Shown: piece by piece, positions 33,201 to 48,200 of the stretch
Position numbering within the stretch: position 1 is the stretch's first letter
How the letters are laid out: each line of letters opens with the position of its first letter
Assembly: GCF_026151205.1 (NCBI RefSeq)
Contig: NC_087080.1
Coordinates: 5,560,797-5,624,796, forward strand
Length of the DNA stretch: 64,000 nucleotides
Source: Bolinopsis microptera
Lineage: Eukaryota; Ctenophora; Tentaculata; Lobata; Bolinopsidae
Direction: 5' to 3'
Notes under the pieces: generated by a model
Told to the model about the DNA's origin: nothing
Seen by the model: only the letters and a program-made list of their open reading frames with translations
The model's database searches: none
Made by a program: the position numbers and the translations under genes

Positions 33201-36200
33201 AATCATAACAGAGATTCGAAAAGGATTACAAATCAATTTCTTTTATTCGAACAAAATAGTAAATATACCAATTTACGACAGTTCGAAAATGCATATAATA
33301 TAGAAAGGGCCGAAGTGACTAGCACTAGCGGGTAGTATGTAGTCACAGGGATCGTTAAAAAGTGGCAGATTTGAGTGAATTTTATTATGTTGTCAGATTG
33401 TTATGACTTTTTGAGTCAATTTAAAAACGGTTAAACTTCTAGAAACAGAGCTCACAATTATCTGGGTCAGGGGTCTGGGTTTCATCGGGGAGCAAATTGG
33501 ACAAATTACTGGAGGAATTAATGAATTCGATACCTGCTATGGTTTGATCTTTTCGTGAGGAAATGAGCCAGATATTGGACCATTTTAAGTCTTTGTAAAA
33601 GAACCACGCTCTCCTGACCTCTAATGAACTAATTTGTCCGGAGGTCATGCTTCACAACTACTACAAATGATTAATGATGTTATCAGACCGTTCTAAAGTT
33701 ATTAAAACAAAAATCATTTCATCGCTTTTTCTGAGACACCTTCCATTGTCGCAATGAAGATTGAAGATGCTGGGACTTTTTTCTATTAGCTATTTCTTTG
33801 AAGTTGCATATCGAATCTAAATTGCTGGGACTTTTTTCTATTAGCTATTTCTTTGAAGTTGCATATCGAATCTAAATTTAGATTCGATATGCAACTTCAA
33901 AGAAATAGCTAATAGAAAAAAGTCCCAGCAATTCTTACACACTACACACAGATAAAAACGAGACGAAATGTAAAGATGCTGAGGTGCGTGTGGCACGTAC
34001 AGACTACAGATTACAGAACAATTACATGTACAAATAAAACAAAAGCTTTCAAACCAAAAACTCGTACAAACTAAGTGTTCTAGCGAAGCAGTGCTTGTAA
34101 TCGATTATATAATACTTCAAATAGGAAGCTCAAGGAGAAGCTGGGCTGCAGATGAATTTTACTTTTGCGAAGGAAAATGATTTATAATGTTGTCAACTTC
34201 AAGCGGAGGACCGGAGTTGGCCTCATGGTGACTCCTGATTAGAAATTGCAGCAGCTGCATGACGTTTATACTTTTATATTAGAAATACTACTATAATTTG
34301 ACATTTAAAGTTGATGTCTAGACCGTAAAAAACCAGCTCGCAAATTGCAGCTTTACTGTCAAATAGTACTGTAAATAGTACTGTAAATAGTACTTTAAAA
34401 GGTAAATAGTGCTGGCTAAATAGCAGCAGCAATTAATGTGACGGTACTAGATCAAATGAGGTACACAACATAAAAGCTCTATAAAGTTCTGGTAATCTGG
34501 TGGTTATTGGTTAAATAGTTGCTCTTAGTTGAATACACCAGATAGTGATCGTGATCACAGCAAATTTGAAGCGCAATTTGACTTTTTCAATCAAAATTTT
34601 GACATTTTGATAGCTTTTTAATGGTTAAAACTAAAAGATGTTGTTCAAATGAATGTTTTAAGGAGGCCTCACAAACCACACTAGGTAGCTAGATAAATAC
34701 AATTAAATTTCACGTTTGAGGACCCAGACGTCAGACCGTCATTGGAAGATTCCAGCATTGACCAATAAAATCCCAGAATCACTGTCACGTGTAAAGACAA
34801 ATATTTTTAGCACCAGAATTCACATCTATGAGCGTGCCACAACGGCTTATTTTAATATAACCTTAAACGTTAGGCGTTTTGTGTTATTAACTCCTCCCGC
34901 TCCGCGATACAACATCACACAGAAATCGTTCCATTATATAATTCAACTTAATTTAAACGGTCAAAGGTGACCTTGTCGAAAGTCAAGTAAGGAAAGCTCA
35001 CGGTTTCAAACCACGTCTCAAATTTGTATCTCTACCCAGGCTACTTTGAAGGTTAAAGTTGACGTTCTATTTTCAAGTAGTTCCTTTGATTCACGATGTC
35101 AATCCTTCGCATCTCGCCGATCTGCGAGAAGATGCGCGGCCCAGTAGTGCATCGCGCTACAAGTAGTTAAAGTTCCTCAACCCGAACGTTGACACAAGAA
35201 GGTCAAATTCATTTGGGCAAGCATAACAGGTGAAGTCGATATCGCGATCATCTCCTAAATTATAGTCCAACAAAGGATACGACGATACTGATAGACTGCA
35301 GCTCATATCAACAAGATCTACCCGACAACCCAAACTGTAACAGTCTGCAAGTCTGGCACGAGCCAAGCAGATCATAGTTCTTGCGCATGGTTTTAGCCAC
35401 TTCACATAATATTTGACCAATGCGCGTCGTAGCAGTAGCAGAGGTCCTGTGATACGCTTCCTCAGAACACGTGACACATTAGACCAGTGTCCAGTGCGCA
35501 ATCTAATATAATAAGTCAAAGACAAGATATCACTAAAAAAACTACACTTAACTGGGTTGAATGAAATATAAAAGGTGGGATATAAATGAAACTAAAAGGT
35601 GGGATATAAATGAAACTAAAAGGTGGGATTATATAAATAAAACTAAAAGGTGGGATATAAATAAAACTAAAAGGTGGGATATGAATAAAACTAAAAGGTG
35701 GGATACGAATAAAAGGTGGGATTATAAAAAATGTGCAGGGATTATTTACTAAGTGCGAAAAAACAGCGGGAAAATAAGCGGCATGGATCAAAATTACGCT
35801 GCCCCTTTTTTTCTATCCCGTCCCTTAGAAGTAACCGGAGGTGTTTAATGTTTATAACGGAATGATACGCATATATATCTTAAACAAATAGTAAAATTGC
35901 ATCGTCGGGTCTCAACTCAACAAAAAGGTTCAGTAATAAATGAAAGCATATAATATATGCAATATTTTTAATAGGTAATATTTGTTATAATATATTATGT
36001 ATATTGATATACTGCAAAACCTTAAGCAGTTTAGCAGTTCAACTTTAGTTAGCAGTTAAAGTTACGGAGGAAGTACCCAGTTGATCACCGCTAGATAATA
36101 ATTAATAACATCCTGCCTGAAATTACTGTTGCAAAGTGTAAACTACTGATTTAGTAGTTACTAATTACTAATTTAGTAGTTACTAATTACTAATTTAGTA

Positions 36201-39200
36201 GTTACTAATTACTGGTACTAATTAGTAGTTTACAGCAGTTATGACCTTCTGCAGAATCAAGTTTCTAGACAGATGGATACAAATTACAAAGTTATTCAAA
36301 AAGTAAATCGTTAAAAACACCCTTGATACTTCAACAAATTACTAAGTTATTCTAAAAGTAAACCGTTAAAACACCCTTTATATTACATTATACTGTAACA
36401 CGATACATGAGTGCCTGTTAAGTGTTTACTCATACGGCCTGAAAAAGGGAGCAAATATTTAACTCGAATATTAGAGAAGGGTTTTTCTATGACAACAGAA
36501 TTTATCAAAAGTAAAATCAGACGATAGCACACTCTTTTGAGAGTAATTAAGTGACATTGTACAGCTTCACTAGAGTGTCCTAGAACATCTACCAAACACT
36601 AGCATCTACAAAATACATGAAAACGTATGTGTTTAATGATCTAAAGTAATAGTATAGAAACTATAGATCTAATCTATATTATCACTTCTTTGATGCGGTC
36701 TGGTATATAAGAACCGAAAAGGCATAATACCTTCAAGGTATAATACCTTTATATTAAGCCTACAATATCACTTCCGCACTTTCATATAAGACAACGCCCA
36801 AGCATAAACGAACAAATCTTTCGTATGATGATATCACATCAAACGTTGATAGCGACGAGCAAGGACCGAGCAACACAACTTTTACCTCAAAACGAAAAAT
36901 GGCTACCTTCGAGCTTTTTATAATGCTACACACCACCGCTAAATTTCACTGCCATTTACCTGATAAAATATCTGTGCGCATTCTTTCAGACCCTGTGCCA
37001 CTGTTCTAAATTTATGTAAAGAGATTATAAGATTTATTTAAATTTCCTAAATAGTGTTATTACATTTAAATATGTGCGTATATTTCCAAATCGACTGCAA
37101 TCAAACATTTTAAAGTATTATTGTGCTACCCCCGGGTAGTGCTCCTCAATCAATCATATTCTAACTGACAAATTCCGGACAAATTCCGGACGAATCTACG
37201 GACAAAGGGACAAATCTACGGAAACAATGTATAAAAACAATGATCACACAGTCTGGTGGGGTTTGATTATAATTATTCAATATTTTCACTGCCATGTGGT
37301 CAGACACTCGTGTAATGTGGATATTGTGACTCATTATCATCGAACTATAGTTATCTTAGAACTCTAACATTTGCTGTAGGAATGACAGACAGATCTCCTC
37401 TCTGTGGGGTGGTCACACAATGTGATGGCCCTTTTAAAGCTTAACGAATCTCAACATAGGTGTTGTTTGTTTGTTTGTTTATAGAACCCGTCCCAATCTC
37501 GTTGGGAAATGACTAAACTCAATTCTGAGTATGAATACGGGTGGTACCTGCAAGTATATTCAATATTCATTAAGCATTTAGAGTTCTGTAAAACCGCAGT
37601 TACAATTGTGATAGAGTATTTTTAGTATTTACGATCGATATCAGATCCCTACATACTTCCAAAATTTAAATCTTCAACCTTCTGTACAATGTACTGGAAT
37701 GTTTTAAAAAAAGTGGTAATAAAATCAACGATTTAATTTTTAGGAAAGTAAAATTAATTCCCTAGTTTCTTTAGTCAGCTTCAAAGCCGGAAAATCACAG
37801 TATTTTTGAATGTGGTTTTTGTTCTTATTCAGTTCTGTCCATATTTCCTCGTGTAATGTTCAAAGTTCTCAACATACAGGTAACAGTACAATGATGTCGC
37901 AGTATTCGTGAAATTGTTTCTAAAAGTGGCTGTGCCCAGGGTGACCACTAATTTGATATCCATCCAAATTTGTAAACATACTAGCACAATTATATCTGCA
38001 GAATTCTAAGCGCTTAATGAATACCCTCGCAATATTCACTCAAAGCTGAGTTGGATCATTTTCCAATACGAGATTGGGACGGGTCACAAACACACATATA
38101 ACAACAAACAAAGTAGGCCAAAATGTTTACTTCTCGCGACGTAGGCTTTTTAGAGGAACAGAAAAATAATCTGCAGCCAGATAACCAACACTGTCACTAT
38201 GAACACTACAGATTGCCCAAAATCTGCTCACATAAAACAAAGAAATGACATTTCTGATTTCTGAAGAAAATAAAAACAATGAATGATGCACTTGATTAAG
38301 TCACAGTACATTAGGTGCGTGGTTTCCGCAGAAATGCCGTCTGAATAAATTAATGCTACCTTGAATATCAAGGTGTTTCCTCCAACGTGAAATGAGCCAC
38401 AACATATAATTACAACATATAATTACATTATAAAAGATATTGATATAAAAATTATATCAATCCAAAAGGAGAATGACAAACGCGACGGGTTCTGTCATAA
38501 TAAACCACGCAACGTCCTCCAATAATAAAGTCCTTTTTAAATAATATTATTATTAAAGACATATATATTTTAAGACTTTCCCTTCCGAGTTTAGGTATTC
38601 AATCATTGTAATAATCATTGATACAAAGCCAATGTAGAAGCTATTGAAGCAAGCTTCTAAAGTCAAACCTTTCAGTCGGCATTAATAAATACGAACAAAG
38701 CCACAAAGTGAATCACATAGCGAAACTAGAGATTAGGAAGTAGAGACAAGCTTGATATAAGTCGGATTGTGGTATAAAGTTATTTGAATAAGGAATATTT
38801 GGAAGCATAATCACATTAACAATCCGGGTCGAGACATGCAGCGCAATCAGGATGCCACCCAAATGTAGCTACATTGTTGAGATATAAGCTGTACGAGGGG
38901 TCGAGACATGCAGTGCAATCAGGATGCCACCCAAATGTAGCTACATTGTTGAGATATAAGCTGTACGAGGGGTCGAGACATGCAGTTCAATCAGGATGCC
39001 ACCCAAATGTAGCTACATTTTTGAGATGTAAGCTGTACTTAGTGCTTTATAAACGTTATATGCCTCAATAAACTGCTGTCAGCTGTCTCAAAACATCACG
39101 TGGACTATTAGCAAGTAATGATGAGGATAATAAAGTGCAATATGGAATTAGTCAATCTCGCTGCAAGGAATTATTTGGTTGAGATGCGGACGGTACACAA

Positions 39201-42200
39201 ACAAGAATTCAAAGAGTATGAACTCATGCCTTTATGGTCTAACACTCCAAAACCCGAAGACTCTTTATATTGTTATTATATTGTTCAAGAAAAATAATTT
39301 GTCAACTGTTTAAGGAAACAGAGTAACTATGCGGAAATGAAATCGTCACGTTTTTAATTTATGTCCTAATATGGCGTTTATAGTTGCTCTTTACTGTCAA
39401 TCGGCTCGTTTACCCTGCATATATATCCAGGTCAGTGAGGGAGTGGTTCATAATCTGCTGAAAAAAATTGAACGAAGCTAACTCTAGACATAGTTAATAC
39501 TACTTCTTTTAAGAAAGGGACTTGGAGTATAAACGACCAAGTTTGCATAAATTTCTACCCAACCAAGAACTCAGGAAGCAAAGGTGGGTGCGTAAACTTT
39601 TGGTCTGCACTCTCCGATCCTGTATCACCCTGGATTCTTCTCGACGTATCTTTGTAAAAGTTATATACCTTTTAGTCAATCTCTTGCTACTCCAAGTCCC
39701 CTAAAATATCTGATCTAAAGTTCGTGCTAGTTATATATATATGAAATATGTTTTTGTCTGCTTTAATTGATACTAAATAAAATTGTTGTTTTCTTGAAAT
39801 TGTTGTTTTCTTGCTGAAATTACTTAAGGGAGATTTTGTGGACTCTTCAGTTTTCTTAGGGATAGAGGCGGTAGTTGAGTGTGTCCCATATTCTAGCACA
39901 TTGAAACTAATCGTCCGGTATACACTATACAGGGTGTTGATTTACTCTGGGCCACCTTGTGTATATTCTGATTTCGATCTTGGACCTAATATGTGGCAAG
40001 TTTGCTCCCTGAACAAAACAAAAAACAAAACATGTAATATACAATTTGAGAGAACATTAGAATGCCAACATCTACGAGGCTAAGAACTGGAGCACTTGCT
40101 CTTAGACAGGATGAATAGTATTCATAGCTAATGACTGCAATTTAGTACATTTTGTGGCCATTTAGAGGTAGAGTCAGATAGAGAGAGTTCCAATTGCGGG
40201 TGCACTTCTAACGATTTAAAACTGTAAATACTTGCGTCAACAGAAATCTGGTGCCGGTGCTACATTTCTGCTTTTATGTGGCGCAACATGTTATCACGTG
40301 GTTTAATATATTGTCACGTGGTTCACCATGCCGACACGTGGTTCACCATGCCGACACGTGGTTCACCATGACGACACGTGATCTGATATACCATGTTGTT
40401 ACGCGGTGTATCATGTTCCCAGTTCCCACGTGCTTGTTAAATGTTATATCAATAATGAGAATGGCAACAAGAACATTTTCTGTACTACAATTTTCTATTT
40501 TCTAGTTCGTGAACTAGACACAATTTTCGCTTCGAAGTAGAGAAAGATGCTAATCTGAAAAGTCTGAAATAACCGCATTAGTCATCCGTAATATCGTCAA
40601 GGTTTTGCTGTCGTAACTTAGCAAGCTGTTGGGGTACAAGAACTAATGAAAATAAAACTTGAAAAGGGAACAACAACTGTAAATGAACCGTCCAAAAACT
40701 AAAGCTGTACGACGTACGTAAAGCTGTGCTAGAGCGCAACAGCACACATTGTCGAATCGGAAAATACCAATAATTATACTAAGTAAGTAAGTATTAAGTA
40801 AGTACCAATAATTATACTACGGTGAGGGTACAGTGTATAAAAAGCAGTTATATGGAAGTTTCGTGAGGTCGAGTTTTCAAGAGTTCAAATCAATTGTTTC
40901 AATGGGATAAGTGAGGTCTTTATCACAGACCGAATATAAACTAATTACAACACTACAAATCTATTACATTTATTGAGAATTATGTGATGTAAAGTGATGG
41001 AAATATTTTAAACGAGCATATCCTGTGCAAACCCAGGACAAAGAGGTACAAAGAGATGATCAACATTCAACATAGAGTAGAGGGACGTGAAATAATGACT
41101 TTTTGAAGTTCGTTTAGTTTGGAAATATCAATTAATGATACATCACGGGAGGTAAACTGTTGTCATGTTGTTAAACTGTTGTCATGTCGAATGTCGATAA
41201 TGCCGTGGTAAACGTGGGATTTTGAAATTGAGTTCAATTCCCAGGAATTATATTTTAATATAATATATATAACTATATAATTTAACCAATTCAATAGTTT
41301 TGGTTAAAACCAAAACTATTGATATGGTTAGAGCTTAGAAACGGGTACGAATCCAAATTGATAATACCCTAATTTTTACACTATATTAATAACTGTAATG
41401 ACTGGTTGTCGTGTCCAACACTTGTCCAGCACATGTCCGTAAAGATTGGTGCAAGTACCACTATTTGATATCGTTCCAAATTACTAAATATTCTAGACAA
41501 TTGTAACTGCAGTTTTACAGAACTCTAAATGATTAATAAACACACTTGCAGCTTCCACCCGTATTTACACTCAGAGTTGAGTTGTACAATTTTCCGATAC
41601 GAGATTGGGGACGGCTTATATACCCAACCAACCAATAACTGTAATAAATGTGAAGTTATTAACGAAAAAAATAGCCGTGTAGAAATACTGATAGTGCACA
41701 GGGTACAAAAGAAAGCAAACTCATATAGCTGCTGCGATGGCGAAGGAGATTAAGGGGTGCCATAATCTTGTTTTATGGTCATTTAGACCAACTATGGTAT
41801 GGTAAGACAAGTCAAGGGGATTAGGTTCACCAGTCGCCTCTTGTTTAGTTCAGGTTTCTGGTCTGGTCTTTCTATAATACGGGCCATTAAAGTTGCTGAT
41901 GTGGCTGTCCCAAACTCGTATAATAAATAACTGACAGAAATTAAAGACAAAAAACTGGGATTAAATTATAATGATAAAACTTCAGAATCCTTAAAACATT
42001 GTTAAATGATTGAACTATATAGCTATTTATACATGTGTTATCGAATCTGTGCATCAATCGCCATGAATTTGAAAATTCCATTCTTTTGTTCTCAATTGTT
42101 ATTTGTTACTACAAAGAAACACACAATTGAATTGCCGTCAAAGTGAAAATTCCTGGTCTGAAAATATATATGGCTGTGTTTCACCGTCATATACTTCACT

Positions 42201-45200
42201 CAAAGCTTTTCTCTAATGTGCTTTTGGGGGTTTTCTGGCACTCAATTACGAGAAACTGAACAAAATTCTAACAACAAACGTCCAAACACCACAATATTTA
42301 GGCTAGATTTAATAGAGTTAACATTAAATACAACATCACTAACACCAGTAACACCCCACAACAGGCGGTTAACAACTCCAGCACTAACAGCACACTCAAT
42401 ATTCTGCAGGCTAGATTTGACAGAGTTGACGCAGAATACCGTAAGATAATGTACGGAATAGCGGGAGATCATCGCCTTGTTTCCCTCTGTAACCAAACAT
42501 CTCTATCCGATAAACTCGCTAACATCCTCGATCAACTCCAGAGGTTTGAAATTTAGTAGTGCAGACAAGTCAACAAGTGTGTATATAGCTCTACTAACCA
42601 ATCAGGTTGCAGCTTGCAGTATATCTGCTATAGTTGTTGTAATCAGAAATACGGACCGTATGCGGTATATATTATTGTAGTTTTCCTACATATCTAAGCA
42701 ACCTTTTATAGTGAGATATCTCGGTGTACCATATTCATGGTTATCGGCATATTAGGTCTTTATTCATTTTATACAGTACGTGTCCCCTTGGAGTCCCTTT
42801 AGGGGTGAATTAGAAGTGCACTAGCGTTGCGTTAGAAAGTTAGAAGTGCGTTGGACCCGCTTATTTGGGACATCGGTCTTCTTTCATACGACCTAATTTA
42901 TAATTTACTAATTATGCGAACAGCTATTGTGTCAAAATATGATTATCGTCCATTATAATTTTATTGCATTGCAGATGCCAGAAATCACTGAACGAATTCT
43001 TGGAAGAGAAGCGTAGTGCGTTCCCGCGTTTCTACTTTATTGGGGACGATGATCTACTGGAGATTCTGGGGCAGTCCACAAACCCTGTCGTTATTCAGTC
43101 ACATCTCAAGAAACTCTTCGCTGGGATGTACGCTGTCGGCTTCAGGTACACAAACAGCTACGAAAATGTTTATTTCTAGTTCAATAATCAACATTTTTAT
43201 ATTTTATCGGGGGGGGGGGGGGGGGGGGGGGGGGGGTCATTTTACCTCATTCGGGCAGCCAAAAAAGGCAAAATTGGGATGAGGTAAAATGGAGGTAAAA
43301 TGAGGTAAAATGAGGTTGACCCCCCTTTATCTTTCGAGGGGCATCTGGTGCTTAATTTTAATGAGGCAGGCTCCTCAATAAATACAAAATGTATCAATCA
43401 AAGGAGAGCCAACCAGCGTTACGTCAAAACAAATAGTTCTCTTATCTTGAACTAACAGAACATTCCACACACACAGTGAAGATAAGAACACGATAGTGAG
43501 CATGTACTCAGTGGACGGTGAGACGGTGCCCCTTGTCAGTCCTGTAAAGATAGTACCCCAAGTTGAAGCCTGGCTATCTGATCTGACTGAACAAATGAAA
43601 CTTACTCTTCAGCATCTGGTCGTGCAATGCGTTAACGAACACAGGAATGGTACGTGCTTTTAAAATGTTTTAAAGATATTTCTTTCGTCGGGTAGCTGCA
43701 ATTTTCAAGTTCTTACTTTTAATTATATACAATTTTGCTGCAGTTTTCAGTTTTCAATACTGGTCTAGTTTTAAAGTTAACAAATAACAAGATTAAACTT
43801 CAAAGCAAAACAACAAACAATCATACGAAGTTGGAGCAAAGTAAATTGTAAACCAACACTATAATCACATCAGGCTCAGCAAGTCCTACAAAGTACCCAT
43901 GTCAAGTACTAAGTGTGGCTGAACACATCCTCTTTACTGAACGGTGTGAGGAGGCGCTAAAAGGTGGTGATTTAAACGGATATTTACTGGAATTAGAGGG
44001 ACAACTGGACTCTTACACCAGTACTGATATTAACCCTACTGGTCCTGAAGACAGGTGAGAAATTTGTTATACTTAAATATTTAGGGAAAAGATAAGGAAA
44101 AGATATTATGGTGATCATGAGAAAATTCCAGAGAAAAGCTTGCGCCACGTTTTAGTGAGATCACCACACGAAAAAACAAGACCCCCTAATATAAGACTCT
44201 CTCTCTCTCTCGGTTTCTGGCTTCCTACTTTAAGAGGGAAGTCTTCTGATATAAGACACAAATTCAGTGGTCTGAAATAGAAAAGTTTGCATTTCAAGCC
44301 AGGAGTAACTTCAAAGCGATTCAAACGTGTCAATTGAATACAAGTCCAACATGCCGTGACACAAACCGTCCATGATTACGCCAGTTGATGAGCAATTAGC
44401 GAACAATTAATGGGAAATATGTCACAATTATTAAGGGAAATATTCAACGACTTGGGTTTAATTAGTACGGTTGTACGACTTTGAAAAGGGTGTGAAAAGG
44501 GTGGAAATAATGGAAAGGGTGGAAAAGTTGTATTAAAGATAGACTATTCGGATAGCAGTGGCAATTGGCCTGTGTCCGCTTGTTCTTACAAACAGAACAA
44601 GATGAAGAAACAATACGGGCTTTTTTCTCAGTACTGACTGCTACAATTTCAACACTCACTACCAGTTTTCTTTGTGCTGATGACAAACGACAATACTAAA
44701 TTATTACATGAAATGTGGCGCGGAATTTACTTGTACTTCAACCTAGTATAATAGGAGATATCAATTAAACCGCACGGAGGATGGTACCAATAATTGCAAG
44801 AGGCAATTATTCAGTTATTCAGCGTGGCTTCATTGTTCAGTCATCTTTTTTACTTTGCTGTTTTGTGTTCGGTTGTGTCGTAATGGCAAAAACAATTTTC
44901 AAAAGTTATGGTAGTATCCAGAAAGTTAAATATTCGCGTGACGTCTGCAGCTCCCTCGAGTTAGGAAGTGGGCAACATTAATATTTAGTAAACATACCAA
45001 AATATGTTTCGTGCACTGACCACGTGTTATATAGATAACAAAATATTACAAGGTTAAAGTAAAACGAACTATCCAAAAATTGAGGACAAAAATTCTCAAT
45101 TAATAAAAATATGACTTTCAAGCGCAATCTTTTTGGTATAAAACATTCAGATTTATGGGTTAGGTGTATATTAATGCTTTTGAAACAAAGTTACAACGAA

Positions 45201-48200
45201 TTCTTCATGTAGTACATCCTGGGTTTGGACAGGATATGCCCGTTTAAAATATTTCCATCACGATACATTACATAATTCTCAATAAATGTTATAGATTTGT
45301 AGTGTTGTAATTTGTTTAGTATAATCGATTACTCCAGTCGTGCTAATAATATGAAATGAAATGAAATGAGGTATTTATATCCCGCTCATATGATTAACCA
45401 ACAACACAAGGAAGGTGGTTAACCATGTCAGAGCGGCTGACTGTGATTGATGTGAGCAAATGTGTAAAAGTGAACTAAAGTATAACTCATCATAAGGCAA
45501 AGACAAAATTAAAACATCTTTTATTGTAAACCACACTAAACTAAATAGAAGCAGAAACCATACAATACATGTAGGTATAATAAAGGTATGATACACGTCG
45601 AACGAAACAACGTGCGACAAATTTGAAAAACCAGGAGGGTGAATCAGAAGTAACGCAATATATGACGGTTCGGGCGACGACTCTGAAGGGTGTTTACTAA
45701 ATTGAGCAGAAAATGACTAATATACCTGATATAGGGTCGTTTAAACTGTAAATGCGTCAGATTTAAATCATATTAACGCAATACTATTCAGTCGCAGTCC
45801 GCAGCCTGGTGATACAGTCATGGCGATAGAATTACTAAAGCGATTTCGTTATCCACCAAGAATATGCAAATATGGTGTTTTATAATTATGATATTACTTG
45901 ATGCATGTACTTCAGTTGCGTTCAGTTTGGCCAATCAGACATCAGTCTGATGCTTCTTACTGCGCCATTATTTGTCTTTATATCATAGTTAAAATTATTA
46001 GTCATCTCTGAAACTTTATTATTTTCTTCAGAACGGTCGCGGTGTATTGTTACATGGCTTTGGGCTTTTTAAGCCTTTAATCTCTCCACTTTACAGATAC
46101 CTAGCCGTGCTGTATTATTATGACTACAGTTCTGCAGAATAATACTGGTTGTGAAGTGACTCAGTAATGACAATGTTATAATATTATAAGTGTAACAGTA
46201 CAAAGTATATGTCACATTACGATAACACCATATTCGTACACTAAAACTGTGTCAATTTAATTCAAACAATCGAGATTAACATTCAAAATTTTATAATGAA
46301 TTTTCTTCAAATCTTAAAAGTTTTAAAAAGCAAATATGACGGTAAAAAAGTTGTATGAAACTGAAACCTGGCGAAAGGAATTACAACACTCCAAATCTAT
46401 GTAATCCAGTACTACTGGACCAAAATATACGAATTGTATCATTATAGAATATAGAATATAGAATATAGATTATATAGATCTATGTAGTGTACGTGTCGTG
46501 AAGAAGCAGAGGCTTTTGTTGTGGTTTTCTATAGAGTCTAGAACGAGTGATTCTGACTCCATATTAATTAATATCTCCGTGTAAAGGAAAGGAGATCACA
46601 TTGATTATCAAGGCAGTTCACGGTACGTTCATCAAACATTGCCCGATACGAGTATGAACTGGCGCATATTATATATATCTTGTGTGGAATTCTTATACAT
46701 TAGAGGTGACAATTACCCTGTAATGGATGTTATGAGGAATTCTTTGTCACAGGCTGACACTCGCAGAACCTGTCATTCTACCAGACTCTGCCGATATCTT
46801 AGTATTAAAGATTTTGGGTTTGATATATATAATCTTAGAGAATTGTCAATTTATAGAGTAGCGCATTTTTAACACCAAGTGACATATTTGTGTCATCTGA
46901 CATATTTCTAGAGAAGAAGTGACATGTTTGACAGATAGTCAAAACAAATATTCCTATTTTGAAGCCACTACCAGTTAGCAATGACAGTTTTATCCAACTC
47001 AATCTTTAACAAAAACTCTCTACTCAACCTAGCTTTAAAATACAGTTTCCTGCCAGGTCTAATACAAGGCAATCCCTCTGACAATATCTTGTTTCTGATA
47101 ACCCCGCAGTTAGGATCTCTTGGTAGAATACAAACAGTGAAGTTTCTTGTTTTGTCGTAGACCCAAAGTTCCCTGTTTACCTCCGGGTGTCCATCTTCAG
47201 TCCAGGGAACTTGTATCTTTACTATCATCTCCTGCTCCACCCCTTTGTACCTGACATTACGGATATTATGTTGGGATTGTGGAGTAATAGAATGAGGATT
47301 ACTGAAAAGTACAAAAATAAAGCTGTACGGACACTCCGACCGGTCAACAGGGAAGGAAGTAAAATAAACTTTCCAAACGACAGAGGTAAAAAACGAAAAT
47401 GAACCAACCTCCTGATAACTTCCTGTCTATCAAACAAGTAGGTCCTGCCAGTCTGATAGTTAACAAGTTTTCCAGTAGAGGACGGGGAACTGAGAACCCC
47501 AAACCCTGAGTTATCTGGGTCGTCAACAACGGGACACACGCTAACAACATTATCCGTGTCAAAAGATCCGTTATTATAGGAGGGGTCTGTAACTCCTGTC
47601 ACATCAGAGGAGGGGTCTGTAGCCTCAGAGGAGGGGTCTGTAGCCTCAGAGGAGGGGTCTGTAACATCAAAGGTGGATTCGGTTATGGGAGTGCAGGTTA
47701 TTTGATGATCAGACCAGTGCGCTCTCTGACATGTTTCGTTGCAGTATCGTACGGAGAGACATTCTCCACAACGCTTCATGTCGGGATTAGCTGCTCCGCA
47801 GTAATCACAAAATGTCATTTCTGTTACTTTAGTGGGAAGTTGGAACGTAAATTAATCGGAAGAGGGGATAAAGGGGGGGGGGGGGGGGGGGGTGGGGGCT
47901 CAACTTTTAGCGAGAAAGATACTCGAAAATTCGATATTTAGTGTTGCTGAGTCTATGTGAAAAATTCCTTCTTACTACCCCTACTACGTACTAAACATAA
48001 AAACCAGAGAAAAAGTGTGTGGTATGCTGTTTTAAGTTAACAGGTGGACTCAGGTTGTAGGAGGCCACATAGAATACATTGTGAAGTTCAGACTCGTGTG
48101 TTATTAATGAGCTGTAGAGAAAAAGTAAGTAAGTAAGTAAGTAGAGCTGTTACTTTTAATGAGATCTGAACTACTAACTTTTCAGGTCAAGGTTAGATGC

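Noticed and set aside
35516-35791. Repetitive IPPFSFIY protein on the minus strand
   Set aside because: Produced by the 24-bp minisatellite; no start context or other gene features.
36383-36595. Small membrane protein on the minus strand
   Set aside because: Short frame without conserved features in AT-rich intron DNA.
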